Assembly: GCA_038244055.1 (NCBI GenBank)
Contig: JBBRTW010000043.1
Location: 1-25,137 of the forward strand
Direction of reading: 5' to 3'
DNA: 25,137 nt
Source: DASPKW01 sp038244055
GTDB taxonomy: Bacteria; Planctomycetota; Phycisphaerae; Tepidisphaerales; Tepidisphaeraceae
The position numbers and the translations under genes were made by a program. Position 1 is the stretch's first letter. Each line of letters starts with the position of its first letter. Below the pieces are notes generated by a model. It searched no databases and was not told the origin of the DNA. It was given only the letters and a program-made list of their open reading frames with translations. Positions 1-8,348 of the stretch are shown here, piece after piece.

Positions 1-877
1 TGCCGGCGAGGCGCTCGATAACCGTGAAGAGGGCCTGGGTGCCGGCTTTGCCTTCGCCGGCGGATTGGGCGCTGGTGAAGAGTTGATGGACCAGGGCGAG
101 GGCGGGCAGGGGGGTTTTGGCGCTGGCGGCGGCTTCGAGGACCAGGCGGAGATCTTTCTGCTGGAGGTCGATGGTGAAGCCAGGGGCGAAATCGCCTTTG
201 AGCATTCTCGGGCCGAGGTTTTGCAGTTGCCATGAACCGGCCGCGCCGCCGGCGAGGGCGGCGATGGTTTTCTCGGGGTCGAGGCCGGCATTTCTGGCGA
301 AAACCAAGGCTTCGCAGACGGCGAGATTGGTGACCGAGACGAGGATTTGATTGACGAGCTTGGTGTACTGCCCCGCGCCGACGAGGCCGCAATGGGTGAT
401 CGTCTTGCCCATGAGTTTAAGGAGCGGTTCGACGGTGGTGAAGGCGTTGGACGGGCCGCCGACCATGATGGAAAGTGTGGCGTTGCGTGCGCCGACATCG
501 CCGCCGGAGACGGGGGCGTCGAGAAGCGTTGCGCCGGATTTTTCGAGCGTGGCGGACATATCCTGAGTGGCGGTTGGGGAGATGGTGGAGTGATCGACGA
601 CGATCAGGCCGGGGCGGGCGGCGTGGATGATGCCGTTGTGGCCGAGAAGGACGGCGCGGACATCGGGCGTGTCGGTGACGCAGACGAAGACGATGTCGGA
701 ATTGCGTGCGGCGTCGGCGGGGGAACTGGCCCAAGTCGCGCCCTGGTCGAGGAGCGGCTGGGCCTTGGATTGGGTGCGGGAGTGGAGGGTGAGGGAGTGG
801 CCGGCTTTGAGGAGATGGCCGGCCATGGGGAGGCCCATGATTCCGAGGCCGATGAAGGCGAGTTTTTGAGAGGGCAT
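1..877 (-). CDS. Beta-hydroxyacid dehydrogenase (3-hydroxyisobutyrate / tartronate semialdehyde reductase type), C-terminus cut by window edge
   Basis: Translation from the ATG at 877 reads MPSQKLAFIGLGIMGLPMAG, a Rossmann nucleotide-binding GxGxxG start. It continues with the substrate-binding motif DAPVSGGDVGA and the catalytic-lysine motif GAGQYTKLVNQIL, and all three are diagnostic of the NAD(P)-dependent beta-hydroxyacid dehydrogenase family. About 292 residues lie in the window and the family is usually 290-300, so only a few residues and the stop are missing to the left. Family members reduce or oxidise 3-hydroxy acids such as 3-hydroxyisobutyrate, tartronate semialdehyde or glyoxylate/succinic semialdehyde in the cytoplasm; the exact substrate cannot be read from sequence. 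No Shine-Dalgarno precedes the start. The next gene upstream (Ser/Thr kinase) is on the same strand, but a strong hairpin lies between them. Confidence 0.93.
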   Translation of the reverse strand, partial: MPSQKLAFIGLGIMGLPMAGHLLKAGHSLTLHSRTQSKAQPLLDQGATWASSPADAARNSDIVFVCVTDTPDVRAVLLGHNGIIHAARPGLIVVDHSTISPTATQDMSATLEKSGATLLDAPVSGGDVGARNATLSIMVGGPSNAFTTVEPLLKLMGKTITHCGLVGAGQYTKLVNQILVSVTNLAVCEALVFARNAGLDPEKTIAALAGGAAGSWQLQNLGPRMLKGDFAPGFTIDLQQKDLRLVLEAAASAKTPLPALALVHQLFTSAQSAGEGKAGTQALFTVIERLAG

Positions 878-910
878 GAAGGCGATTCTACAGGATGCCG
901 GTTTGGGTGG

Positions 911-938
911 CATGGGTAATGGTACTCCATTACCCGTG
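911..938. terminator. Strong hairpin after the kinase gene (terminator-like or REP-like)
   Basis: GGGTAATGG (914-922) and CCATTACCC (927-935) form a perfect 9 bp stem with a 4-base loop. Outer bases 911-913 and 936-938 add two more pairs and one G-T wobble. The hairpin starts 5 bases past the kinase stop codon (943-945). There is no T-tract on either side, so classical intrinsic termination is not certain. Its ends (CATGGG...CCCGTG) resemble the short palindromic repeats found elsewhere in the window. Confidence 0.5.
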
Positions 939-942
939 TCAG

Positions 943-2220
943 CTATTTCGTCAGGTACATCACCAGCAGAATGATATTGGCGACAAGCGACAACCCCGAG
1001 AAGGCGGCCAGCACCAGCACCATCGGATTCGACCAGACCGATACGGTCTGGAAGGAGACGGGGGAGATATCGACGGTCTTGCCGGTTTCTTCGAGTTTCT
1101 CGAATTGCTCGAGATGAACGGCGCGCCGGGCGTGGATGGGAGGCTCGCCGCGGCGGACGGCGTGGAGATCTTCGAGCATGTCCTCGGTGGCCTGATAGCG
1201 GTCGTCGCGGTTCTTGGCCATGGCGATGTCGATGATCTCGCCGATGCCGGCCGAGAGGGCCGTGTTGACGTGGTCGGCCGGCGTCAGCGGCTGCTTGAGA
1301 TGCTTGTGCATGACGGCCGAGGGAGTTTCGCCTTCGAAGGGGGGCCGGCCGGTGACCAGGTGATACATGGTCGCGCCCAGCGAGTAGATATCAGCGCGGA
1401 AATCGATATCGACATCGCCGCGAATCTGCTCGGGGGAAATGTAGTAAGGGGTGCCGTAGGCTTTGCCGGCTTCGAGTTGGGCGGCCTCTTTGTCATCCAT
1501 GGCGCGGGCCAGGCCGAGGTCGGTCAGCTTGCCGACGCCGTCTTTGGTGAGCAGGATATTCTTGGGCTTCACATCGCGATGGATCAGGTTGCGTTTGTGG
1601 GCATGGGCCAGGGCATCGCAGATCTGGATCATGACATCGAGCGCTTCGGCCTCGGAGAAATTCCGGCCTTCGCCCACCGGCGGCGGCTGCATGATGTCGT
1701 AGAGGGTCAGGCCCTCGACATATTCCATCACGAAGAAGTGATAGCCTTCGGGGGAAACGCCGACGTCAATGGCCTGCACGATGTTGTTGTGGGAGAGGCG
1801 GGCGGCGGCGCGGCCTTCTTTGTAGAAGCGGTCGACGAACTCGGGATTTTCGGAGAATTTGCGGGGCAGGACTTTGACCGCGACGATGCGGTCCAGGGAC
1901 ATCTGCCGGGCCTTGTAGACGGTGGCCATGGCCCCTTTGCCGAGTTTGCCGAGGAGCTGATACCCGGGGATTTGCGAGCTGGCGCGGCGCTCTTCGACCT
2001 GCTTGCGGATGCGCTTGGCCTGATTGGCGGTGATGAAGTTGTTCTCGACCAGGAGATCGGTGAGCGAGCGCTGGTTGGGGTCGGAGGATTGTTTCTGCTG
2101 CTCGCGGCAGAAGTCGATTTCAGGCTTGGTGACCAGACCGAGGTCAACAACGACTCTGCCCACCTCGGTGTCGAGGTTTGAAACTCCAGTGCCGGCTGCG
2201 CTGCTGTCGTCGTTTGTCAT
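943..2220 (-). CDS. Membrane-anchored Ser/Thr protein kinase (PknB type) with C-terminal transmembrane helix
   Basis: This 425-residue Hanks-type kinase has all core motifs. The glycine loop GKGAMATVYKA is at 94-104, the VAIK-type lysine is K116 (AVKVL), and the catalytic loop HRDVKPKN is at 214-221. The metal-binding motif is DLG (234-236), the usual bacterial variant of DFG, and the activation segment ends in SPE. An N-terminal region of about 80 residues (EVGRVVVDLGLVTKPEID...) resembles the MshEN/GspE N-terminal domain seen before planctomycete kinases. One hydrophobic helix at about 400-422 ends the protein, so the kinase domain would be cytoplasmic and anchored at its C-terminus. There is no recognisable extracellular sensor. 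GGAG lies only 2 bases before the ATG. Targets are unknown; the genes beside it are metabolic and offer no obvious substrate. Confidence 0.95.
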   Translation of the reverse strand: MTNDDSSAAGTGVSNLDTEVGRVVVDLGLVTKPEIDFCREQQKQSSDPNQRSLTDLLVENNFITANQAKRIRKQVEERRASSQIPGYQLLGKLGKGAMATVYKARQMSLDRIVAVKVLPRKFSENPEFVDRFYKEGRAAARLSHNNIVQAIDVGVSPEGYHFFVMEYVEGLTLYDIMQPPPVGEGRNFSEAEALDVMIQICDALAHAHKRNLIHRDVKPKNILLTKDGVGKLTDLGLARAMDDKEAAQLEAGKAYGTPYYISPEQIRGDVDIDFRADIYSLGATMYHLVTGRPPFEGETPSAVMHKHLKQPLTPADHVNTALSAGIGEIIDIAMAKNRDDRYQATEDMLEDLHAVRRGEPPIHARRAVHLEQFEKLEETGKTVDISPVSFQTVSVWSNPMVLVLAAFSGLSLVANIILLVMYLTK

Positions 2221-2313
2221 TGCTCCAGGTGAGCCGCTGCTCGATTAACCGGGTGGTCGGGGCTTCAAACATCGTATCGGCGCGCCGGAATGGCAGGATT
2301 GATACTTCGTGGA

Positions 2314-2342
2314 ATTATACGCCGCACCGGAAATTCCGGGCA
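2314..2342 (-). promoter_or_regulatory. Candidate promoter of the kinase gene with overlapping 13 bp palindrome
   Basis: On the minus strand a perfect TATAAT (2319-2314) lies about 90 bases before the kinase ATG. The hexamer at 17 bp spacing (TGCCCG) is a poor -35. A perfect palindrome, CCGGAAATTCCGG (2327-2339), covers the spacer and part of the -35 position, where a repressor or activator would bind. Promoter and operator roles are inferred from position only. Confidence 0.4.
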
Positions 2343-2424
2343 GAGCGTAAGTTGAAAAAATCGCGGTTCAAGTGGAAATAGTGAAAATAGAAATATCAGA
2401 CGTTGACACTCGGTGGAATCCGGA

Positions 2425-4047
2425 TCATCCCGGCTTGGCGGGCGCTGGTTCGATGCCGGTCAGGCGGAAGATTTTTCCGGTGCCTTTTTTAATGCTGGGG
2501 GAGCCGTTTTTCATTTCCATCTGGCCGAAGTCGAGGATGTACATCGCGCCATCGGGTCCGAATTTGACATCGACGGGGCGCTCAAGGGCATCCGTGGCGT
2601 CTTTGGAATGTTTGCTGGCCGGGCCGTCGGAGGTATTGCGGACGAGGTCTTCCACCTTGCGGCTGTCGATATTGACGACGACGACTTTGTAACCTGTGGG
2701 GCCTTTGATGGGGAAGCCGCTGGTGGCGAAGGGGGCGCGATCGCCGAAGAGCGCGACAATCGCATCGCCGCGATATTTGCGGAAAGCGCCCGAGGAGGGC
2801 GCGAAATCGAACTTGCTGGCACCGGACAATGGCTTGAATGTGCCGAAGACGAATGCGCCGGGCGTGGGGGGGATGAGCCGGCTGGCGGCGTGATCGATCA
2901 GGAAGCGGATATCGGGATAGCCCGAGCGGATGACGAGGTCGCGCGGGGGTTGGAAGGTGCCGCGCTCCGCGCCGGCAGCTTTTTCGGTGATGGGGCGGAG
3001 ATCGGCCGAGAAGTCGGGCCAGCCATACCAGGTTTCGCCGCCGGCCATTTTGAGAAAGGCATCGTTGTCATCCATGACCGGCCGGGAGCCGCGAAGATCC
3101 ATCCCCTGGTTGGTCATGTAGAGGGTGCCGTATTCGTTGAAGGTCAACCCGGCGGGATCGCGGACGCCGTGGGCTTCGACCTTGAGGTCGCCGCCGCCCT
3201 GGTCGACGGAATAGACTGCGGCGGTGGGCTTGCCATTGGGAAGGGGAATGCCGGTCTGATCGGATGCGCCGAACTTCTGGAAAGGCCCGGTGACGGCGAG
3301 ATCTTTGCCGCCGAAGATCGAGGCGAAGGGATTGACGGTATCGAAGCGGAAACCGTTGAGCTTCACATCGACGTAAGGAACATCGCAGAAGCCGGGGAAT
3401 TCCTTGACCCAGCCTTTTTGCAGGTTATCCAGGCCTACAACGCCGGAGTTGGTGGCCGCGCCGACGCCGAAATAGAGCCGGCCATTGGGGTGGACGGCGA
3501 TATCGGTCATGGAGTAATCGCCGCGCGTGGGAAGATCGGCGACGATCGTCTTGGGGGGCGTATCATCGTAGGAGAAGGCGGTGACGCGGCCGCGGCCATT
3601 TTCATCGCGGTGGGTGATGAAGATTTTCCCGCCGGTGGCGACCATGCCCCCGACGGGGGCGTGCATGCGGAAGGATTTGGAGAGGAAGGCCGGCAGGCGC
3701 GTGCCGCGGGGATAGATATCGAAATAGCTGCCGTCTTTTTTGAAGCCGTATATGTGAGGCTCGCCGCTGTCGATGCCCGATTCGGCGATGAGGAGGGAGC
3801 CATCGGCGTCGAAGCAGATGGCGGTGGGGGCGGTGAGGCCTTTGATGTAGGGTTTGAGCTCGAAGCCGGGAGGGTATTCGACGATAGCGCGGTCGATGAC
3901 AGGTGGGTTCTGGAGAATTTCGGGGGCCGATTGGCAGCCGGCGATGAGGCCGAGCGCGGCGGTGAAGCACAGGGGCAGCCAAACGCGCAGGGAATAGAAT
4001 TTCGGCCTGCGAACGCGCTGCGGTTGGGAAGGAGGATCGTTATACAT
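2425..4047 (-). CDS. Lipoprotein of the PQQ-dependent sugar (glucose/sorbosone) dehydrogenase beta-propeller family
   Basis: The protein has 540 residues. A basic N-terminus and hydrophobic segment end in the lipobox LIAGC with acyl-cysteine C38, so it should be an exported, membrane-attached lipoprotein. The rest reads as a beta-propeller of the sorbosone dehydrogenase/NHL kind: early blade TAPTAICFDADGSLLIAES and final blade LERPVDVKFGPDGAMYILDF followed by a KGTGKIFRL ending. Blade-like repeats such as GLTFNEYGTLYMTNQG lie between. Family members oxidise sugars or sugar aldehydes with PQQ, but many planctomycete paralogues are uncharacterised and may not bind PQQ, so the activity is only inferred. 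It lies 118 bp downstream of the GH32 gene on the same strand, which would fit a joint role in extracytoplasmic sugar use. No clear Shine-Dalgarno is close to the ATG. Confidence 0.8.
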   Translation of the reverse strand: MYNDPPSQPQRVRRPKFYSLRVWLPLCFTAALGLIAGCQSAPEILQNPPVIDRAIVEYPPGFELKPYIKGLTAPTAICFDADGSLLIAESGIDSGEPHIYGFKKDGSYFDIYPRGTRLPAFLSKSFRMHAPVGGMVATGGKIFITHRDENGRGRVTAFSYDDTPPKTIVADLPTRGDYSMTDIAVHPNGRLYFGVGAATNSGVVGLDNLQKGWVKEFPGFCDVPYVDVKLNGFRFDTVNPFASIFGGKDLAVTGPFQKFGASDQTGIPLPNGKPTAAVYSVDQGGGDLKVEAHGVRDPAGLTFNEYGTLYMTNQGMDLRGSRPVMDDNDAFLKMAGGETWYGWPDFSADLRPITEKAAGAERGTFQPPRDLVIRSGYPDIRFLIDHAASRLIPPTPGAFVFGTFKPLSGASKFDFAPSSGAFRKYRGDAIVALFGDRAPFATSGFPIKGPTGYKVVVVNIDSRKVEDLVRNTSDGPASKHSKDATDALERPVDVKFGPDGAMYILDFGQMEMKNGSPSIKKGTGKIFRLTGIEPAPAKPG

Positions 4048-4165
4048 CGTCAGCCAGAACTCCCGTTGAGCTTGAGTAAGGTAGGGTAATGGATGAGGAT
4101 TGATAGGACAAGGAAGGAAGTGGGATCGAGAAAGCGGAGTTCGCAGGTATAATTCCGACCATAGG

Positions 4166-6349
4166 TTATGGAATGATGAAGGCGGATTTCAGGCGATGAA
4201 CCTCGGCGGAGTGGATTTTGGCGCTGCCGCCGCTGACTTTGAGGTTGACTGATTTTTCATCGGCTTTGGGGATGACCGGGAACGGGACGTAGACGACGCC
4301 GCCGGCCGCGAAAAGCTCGAAGCAGTTGCGGTCGGCCAGGACGGTCAGGAGGAGGTGGCCATCAATCAGAGGCGCCCAGGTCTTGTGGTTTTTGATTTGC
4401 AGCTCATTTTCGCAGTAGGTGATTTTCACACCGCGGACGATCAGTTCGATTTCGGAATTGGCGGAAGGCTGAATATCGAGGCGGGTATCGAGCAGTTCGC
4501 CGGTGGCGGCGGCCAGTGGATTAGGATCGCCGGGCTTGAGATCGGTTGGAGCGAGCTTGGTGGAATCGGCGCGGAGGGCTTCAAGCTCCTTGACGGGTAA
4601 CCAACTCAGGAGTGGGCCTTCGGGGGTGGAGACGAGTTTGAGTTCCAGCGGCACGGTCATGGCCTGATTGAAGGCCATTCCCGGCGCGGGGGCCTGGAAC
4701 CAGCCGATCTGAATGCGCCGGCCATCGGGGGCGGGAATATCGCTGAAGGTCTGCGCGGCGTAAAAACCCTGGCCGCGATGGCCTTTTTTCTTCTGCGTTT
4801 CGGGGGTGAAGGTTTTGCCGTCGAAGCTGCCGACCATGTAATCGCTGCTGGCGGCGGTCAGAATCCATTTGGTTTTTTTAGGATCACCATCGAGGGCGAG
4901 GGGGAAGAGGTCCGGGCATTCGAAGAATCCATCGATCTGGCTTTCGACCGTCCAGCTTTTCAAATCGGGGGAGGAGAGAAAGTGGATGGTGTCGCGGCGG
5001 GCTTTCTTCTGGCCGGGTTTTGCGGGCTCGTCGAAACCGACATAGAGGGCCATCACCCATTTGTGGGTTGGCTCGTGCCAGATCACTTTGGGATCGCGAT
5101 TGCCGCCGGTGATGGTTTTGACGACTGGATTCTGATCGTACTTGGCGAAACTCCGGCCATCGGTGCTGGAGGCGATGCACTGCACGTTCGCGCCGGCGGC
5201 GGTGTAGATCAGAACGAGCGGGGGCTTTCCAGCCGCGCCCAGGCCGCTGGTGTTCTTCCAATCGACCACCGCCGACCCTGAAAACATCGGGCCAAAGCGA
5301 TCGGGGTAGAGCGCGATGGGCAGTTCGCTCCAGTGGATCAAATCCTTACTGATCGCGTGTCCCCAATGCATATTGCCCCACTTGGTGCCGTAGGGGTTGA
5401 GCTGAAAGAACAAATGATATTCGCCATTGAAGTAGCAAAGGCCGTTGGGGTCATTGATCCATCCACGCATTGGTGAGAAATGGAATTGTGGGCGAAGGGG
5501 TTCGCGGTAGAGGCCATCCATTGCCTTGGGCGCATCGGCCGATTCGATGGCGGTGAGGAATTTGGATGATTCGGGTAGTTGGTCGGCCGTGATCTTGAGG
5601 GATTTGCCGGCCCACGCCGAGACATCGAGTGTGGCCCACCAATCGGGCTGACCATCGGCCGCCTCGATCGTAAACTGGCGGACTTCCTCGCCATCGACTT
5701 CGACTTTCACCTTGCGAATCTTCGCGCCGTTCTTGACGGGGATGCAGAGGAATTTGCGGTCGGCAGCGATCGTTCGCGAAGGATCGCGTTGCATGGTTTG
5801 CAGGGCGGGCTTGATATCAGTGAAGACGATGTGATCGACGTTGATGTGTCCCCAGCCGCCGGTGGCGTTGTCGACGACCTGAATCCGCGCGGTCTTGCCT
5901 TCCAGATCGGCGACATCCCACCCAAAACGCTCCAGATCTTCAGAGCCACCCGGTTTGAGGTTCGGGCCGGTCGCCGTGCGGACGGTTCTTCCATCCACGA
6001 GCAGGTTCATGCAGGTTTTGCCTTCGAATCCGCCGCCGCCGATGAGGAAGGAGATGTAGCGGCGTTCGATGCGAAACTCGGGCGAGGTGAGCGTGCCGAT
6101 CGTGCGATCGCCGCCATGGAAGCTGTTGACCAGGCGCTTGCCGGCGTAGCCGTTGACGGGCATCTGGCCCGGCAGGGTGCCCTCGGCCGGGCCGTCGCCG
6201 AAGGCCTGGCCATCGGCTTTCCATTGGCCCCAGTTTTCGGCTTCGAAATCGGCGAAGAGGAGATCGGAGCGATCGGCACGATCGGCGCAGAGGGCCGCGC
6301 TGGCGAAAAGAGTAAACAGGGCGGCCACGATAAAGGGGGAAATGCGCAT
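4166..6349 (-). CDS. Secreted GH32 family fructan hydrolase (levanase/inulinase/invertase type) with N-terminal DUF4980-like domain
   Basis: The chosen start at 6349 gives 727 residues, begins with a signal peptide (MRISPFIVAALFTLFASAAL, cut near ALCA) and has GGGAG 9 bases upstream. The longer frame to 6484 would place 45 basic residues ahead of the signal peptide and overlap a likely promoter. Residues 30-180 form a beta-sandwich-like domain (GTLPGQMPVNGYAGKRLVNS, VDNATGGWGHINVD) resembling the DUF4980 module before some GH32 enzymes. The GH32 catalytic triad is complete: nucleophile D300 in WINDPNG, transition-state D419 in GGNRDP, and acid/base E477 in FFECPD. A C-terminal beta-sandwich follows (about 610-727). 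The family hydrolyses beta-fructosides such as levan, inulin or sucrose; export suggests a polymer or oligomer substrate. A sorbosone-dehydrogenase-like lipoprotein gene follows on the same strand. Confidence 0.94.
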   Translation of the reverse strand: MRISPFIVAALFTLFASAALCADRADRSDLLFADFEAENWGQWKADGQAFGDGPAEGTLPGQMPVNGYAGKRLVNSFHGGDRTIGTLTSPEFRIERRYISFLIGGGGFEGKTCMNLLVDGRTVRTATGPNLKPGGSEDLERFGWDVADLEGKTARIQVVDNATGGWGHINVDHIVFTDIKPALQTMQRDPSRTIAADRKFLCIPVKNGAKIRKVKVEVDGEEVRQFTIEAADGQPDWWATLDVSAWAGKSLKITADQLPESSKFLTAIESADAPKAMDGLYREPLRPQFHFSPMRGWINDPNGLCYFNGEYHLFFQLNPYGTKWGNMHWGHAISKDLIHWSELPIALYPDRFGPMFSGSAVVDWKNTSGLGAAGKPPLVLIYTAAGANVQCIASSTDGRSFAKYDQNPVVKTITGGNRDPKVIWHEPTHKWVMALYVGFDEPAKPGQKKARRDTIHFLSSPDLKSWTVESQIDGFFECPDLFPLALDGDPKKTKWILTAASSDYMVGSFDGKTFTPETQKKKGHRGQGFYAAQTFSDIPAPDGRRIQIGWFQAPAPGMAFNQAMTVPLELKLVSTPEGPLLSWLPVKELEALRADSTKLAPTDLKPGDPNPLAAATGELLDTRLDIQPSANSEIELIVRGVKITYCENELQIKNHKTWAPLIDGHLLLTVLADRNCFELFAAGGVVYVPFPVIPKADEKSVNLKVSGGSAKIHSAEVHRLKSAFIIP

Positions 6350-6394
6350 GAAGGCTCCCGTTACTCGCAATGTTTTTGGGCTTTGAATGGCTGA

Positions 6395-6411
6395 CATGGG
6401 CAAGATGCCAC
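6395..6411. repeat. Degenerate copy of the GGGCARGATGCCC palindromic repeat
   Basis: CATGGGCAAGATGCC matches the left arm and centre of the family consensus CAYGGGCRRGAYGCCCRTG, but the right arm has decayed to ACC. It lies in the 5' untranslated region of the GH32 gene if the promoter proposed at 6455-6484 is real. Confidence 0.45.
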
Positions 6412-6454
6412 CAGCAGAACCAATCGTTGCATGGAATCTCCTCCGATGCAGAGG

Positions 6455-6484
6455 GTTATACTTGCGTCTGCTCGCACTGGCCAA
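6455..6484 (-). promoter_or_regulatory. Candidate promoter for the GH32 gene
   Basis: On the minus strand TTGGCC (6484-6479) and TATAAC (6460-6455) are separated by 18 bp and lie about 100 bases before the chosen ATG at 6349. The site supports the shorter start, because the longer reading frame would begin inside the -35 element. Confidence 0.4.
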
Positions 6485-6781
6485 CTCCGACTCGTTTCGG
6501 CAACGGTCGCGGCCGCTGAATTGATCCGGCCGCCCTCCTCAATTCGCATCCACCTTATCCGAAATTGCCGTCGAAACCACTCAAATTACCCTTCCGGCCA
6601 TTCCACGGAGCGGGAAAGCGCTTAGGCTCCCAATCTCATGACCGGGAAGAAGCCGGCCTGTTCGCGATCCGATCGCCCCTGGCGGCTTTGAAAATGGGCC
6701 TTTCGCATGCACGGGGTGGTATGTCGCTTGTAATGCTTAGGCCAGTGATGTTTAGTCCCGCGTGTTCTGGAGTGACTGATC

Positions 6782-7396
6782 TTGGATAAGACCCGAACAA
6801 CCCGAATCAAAGCCGTGGCACTGGCCGCGGGTCTTTGCATTGTGGTGGCGTTCTGGGCCGGATGCAGCGAAGAGCGGAATTACCAGACGTTGAGTTTCTT
6901 TTTCGATGGCGTGCCCGACCCGCATGCGGTCGCCACAACCCAGGGGATCGTTCGCGAAGATGGATCGACGACTGGCGGCCCTCCCCGGCCGGCCGGGACA
7001 GTGATGTCCGTCCATAAGCCGTACGCCGATCAGAAATGCACCGAATGCCATGCCGGCACCTCGATCACAGTTTCGGCGGTGCAGGATCCCAATCTTTGCA
7101 GCAAATGCCACGAGAAGGTTTTCCAGGGGCATACGGCGATGCATGGCCCGGTGATTGGCAAGGCGTGCCTCTGGTGCCACGAGCCGCATGAGTCGGCCTC
7201 CAAATCGCTCCTGAAAACCACAGCGCCTTCGCTCTGCCTGCAATGCCACGAGCGCGAGCTGCTCAGTACGAAAGAGCCCGCGCATACCTCCCCAACCACG
7301 AGCTGCCTGGATTGCCACAACGGCCATGGCGGCGAAAAGATCCCGTTCCTCCGCGCTTCGTACACAACCACCCGGCCGGTGAAGACGCCGGGCTGA
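6782..7396 (+). CDS. Five-heme c-type cytochrome lipoprotein
   Basis: The 204-residue protein begins at a TTG codon supported by GGAG 9 bases upstream. A hydrophobic segment ends in the lipobox WAGC (acyl-cysteine C28), so the mature protein should be tethered on the outer side of a membrane. Five CxxCH heme c motifs follow: CTECH 86-90, CSKCH 106-110, CLWCH 129-133, CLQCH 152-156 and CLDCH 175-179. Extra histidines between them (HGPV, HEPHES, HTSP) could be distal ligands. Spacing resembles doubled-CXXCH/cytochrome c7-like electron carriers, and no catalytic domain is visible. Its TGA stop (7394-7396) touches the AAGGAG of the next gene, so it is co-transcribed and probably translationally coupled with nfnA-nfnB. 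The redox partner is unknown. Confidence 0.9.
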   Translation: MDKTRTTRIKAVALAAGLCIVVAFWAGCSEERNYQTLSFFFDGVPDPHAVATTQGIVREDGSTTGGPPRPAGTVMSVHKPYADQKCTECHAGTSITVSAVQDPNLCSKCHEKVFQGHTAMHGPVIGKACLWCHEPHESASKSLLKTTAPSLCLQCHERELLSTKEPAHTSPTTSCLDCHNGHGGEKIPFLRASYTTTRPVKTPG

Positions 7397-7410
7397 AGGA
7401 GACTCGCATC

Positions 7411-8289
7411 ATGGCTTATCGCGTCCTCGAATCCGCGACTCTGGCGCCGGGCGTCCAGCGGCTGGTGATCGAAGCGCCGCATGTGGTTCGCCATTGCGGG
7501 CCGGGGCAGTTTGTGATCGTTCGGGCGAGCTCCGATGGCGAGCGCATTCCGCTGACGGTGGCGCATTCGGACCGGGCGCGCGGGCTGGTCACGCTGATTA
7601 TCCAGGCGGTGGGGCACACCACGCAGCGGCTGTGCGAAGTTCAAGCCGGCGGCACCATTTCGGATATTGTCGGCCCGCTCGGCAAGGCGACGGAGATTGG
7701 CAATGTCGGGCATGCGGTCATCGTCGGCGGCGGCGTGGGGACGGCTGTCATTTATCCACAGGCGAGCGCGCTCAAGACGGCGGGGAATACGGTATCGGCC
7801 ATTATCGGCGGGCGATCAGCGCCTTATGTCATTCTTGAAAAAGAGCTCTCCGCCCTTTGCGATGCGGTTTATCCCTGCACGGATGATGGGAGCCTGGGAT
7901 TCCATGGCTTTGTCACCGCGCGATTGAACAAGCTGATCGCCGATTCGGCCGGGGCCAATCCCGTCAAACTCGTTCTCTGCGCCGGGCCGGTGCCGATGAT
8001 GCGGGCGATCGCCGAACTGACCCGGCCGCTGGCAATTCATACCGTGGCTTCGCTGAATCCGGTGATGGTGGATGGCACGGGCATGTGCGGCGGCTGCCGG
8101 GTGACGGTCAATGGCAATGCGATGTTCGCCTGCGTGGACGGCCCGGAATTCGATGCTCATCAGGTTGATTTCACCGCGTTGAGCGACCGCCTGACGGCCT
8201 ACCGCGAGCAGGAGAAACGCGCCATCGAGCGGCATACCTGCAATCTGCACAAGCAGGCGGATGCGTTGACGGCCGCGCGATCGGTTTGA
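7411..8289 (+). CDS. nfnA: NfnA-type FAD/NAD-binding subunit (NAD-dependent ferredoxin:NADP+ oxidoreductase / sulfide dehydrogenase small subunit)
   Basis: The ATG at 7411 has AAGGAG (7396-7401) at 9 bases, giving 292 residues. The N-terminal FAD domain carries ERIPLTVAHSD, the nucleotide domain carries VGGGVGTAVIYPQASALKTA, and the C-terminal [2Fe-2S] motif is DGTGMCGGCRV with C226 and C229, then FACVDGPEFD with C241. The nearby D221 may be the fourth ligand, since this family is known to use an aspartate. This order matches the ferredoxin reductase-like subunit of NfnAB/SudB and the related PyrK. The soluble cytoplasmic complex couples NADH, NADPH and ferredoxin by flavin-based electron bifurcation. 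The partner subunit follows after 137 bp that hold a heptamer repeat array. A dihydroorotate dehydrogenase PyrK-like role is less likely given the NfnB neighbour. Confidence 0.9.
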   Translation: MAYRVLESATLAPGVQRLVIEAPHVVRHCGPGQFVIVRASSDGERIPLTVAHSDRARGLVTLIIQAVGHTTQRLCEVQAGGTISDIVGPLGKATEIGNVGHAVIVGGGVGTAVIYPQASALKTAGNTVSAIIGGRSAPYVILEKELSALCDAVYPCTDDGSLGFHGFVTARLNKLIADSAGANPVKLVLCAGPVPMMRAIAELTRPLAIHTVASLNPVMVDGTGMCGGCRVTVNGNAMFACVDGPEFDAHQVDFTALSDRLTAYREQEKRAIERHTCNLHKQADALTAARSV

Positions 8290-8348
8290 GTTTTTGATCC
8301 GAATGAAGATGCAGGTATGGACCCACGTACCACAATCCAAACCTTCTG

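Larger units (their letters stand above)
6350..6781. other. 432 bp divergent intergenic region (GH32 gene / cytochrome operon)
   Basis: No credible gene is seen. It contains the candidate GH32 promoter (6455-6484), a degenerate copy of the short palindromic repeat (6395-6411), and the GGAG ribosome-binding site of the cytochrome gene (6769-6772). No good -35/-10 pair was found for the rightward cytochrome operon. Confidence 0.7.

Noticed and set aside
895..2181. 428-codon open frame on the plus strand across the kinase gene
   Set aside because: It is the mirror of a kinase with all catalytic motifs; its product is a featureless G/D/E/V/H-rich sequence typical of an antisense frame in GC-rich DNA.
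2413..4089. 558-codon plus-strand frame across the lipoprotein gene
   Set aside because: The minus strand carries a lipobox and propeller motifs; the plus product has only antisense-type composition.
6350..6484. Longer GH32 start at 6484
   Set aside because: It would put 45 basic residues before a clear signal peptide and start within a probable -35 box; 6349 has a GGGAG site.
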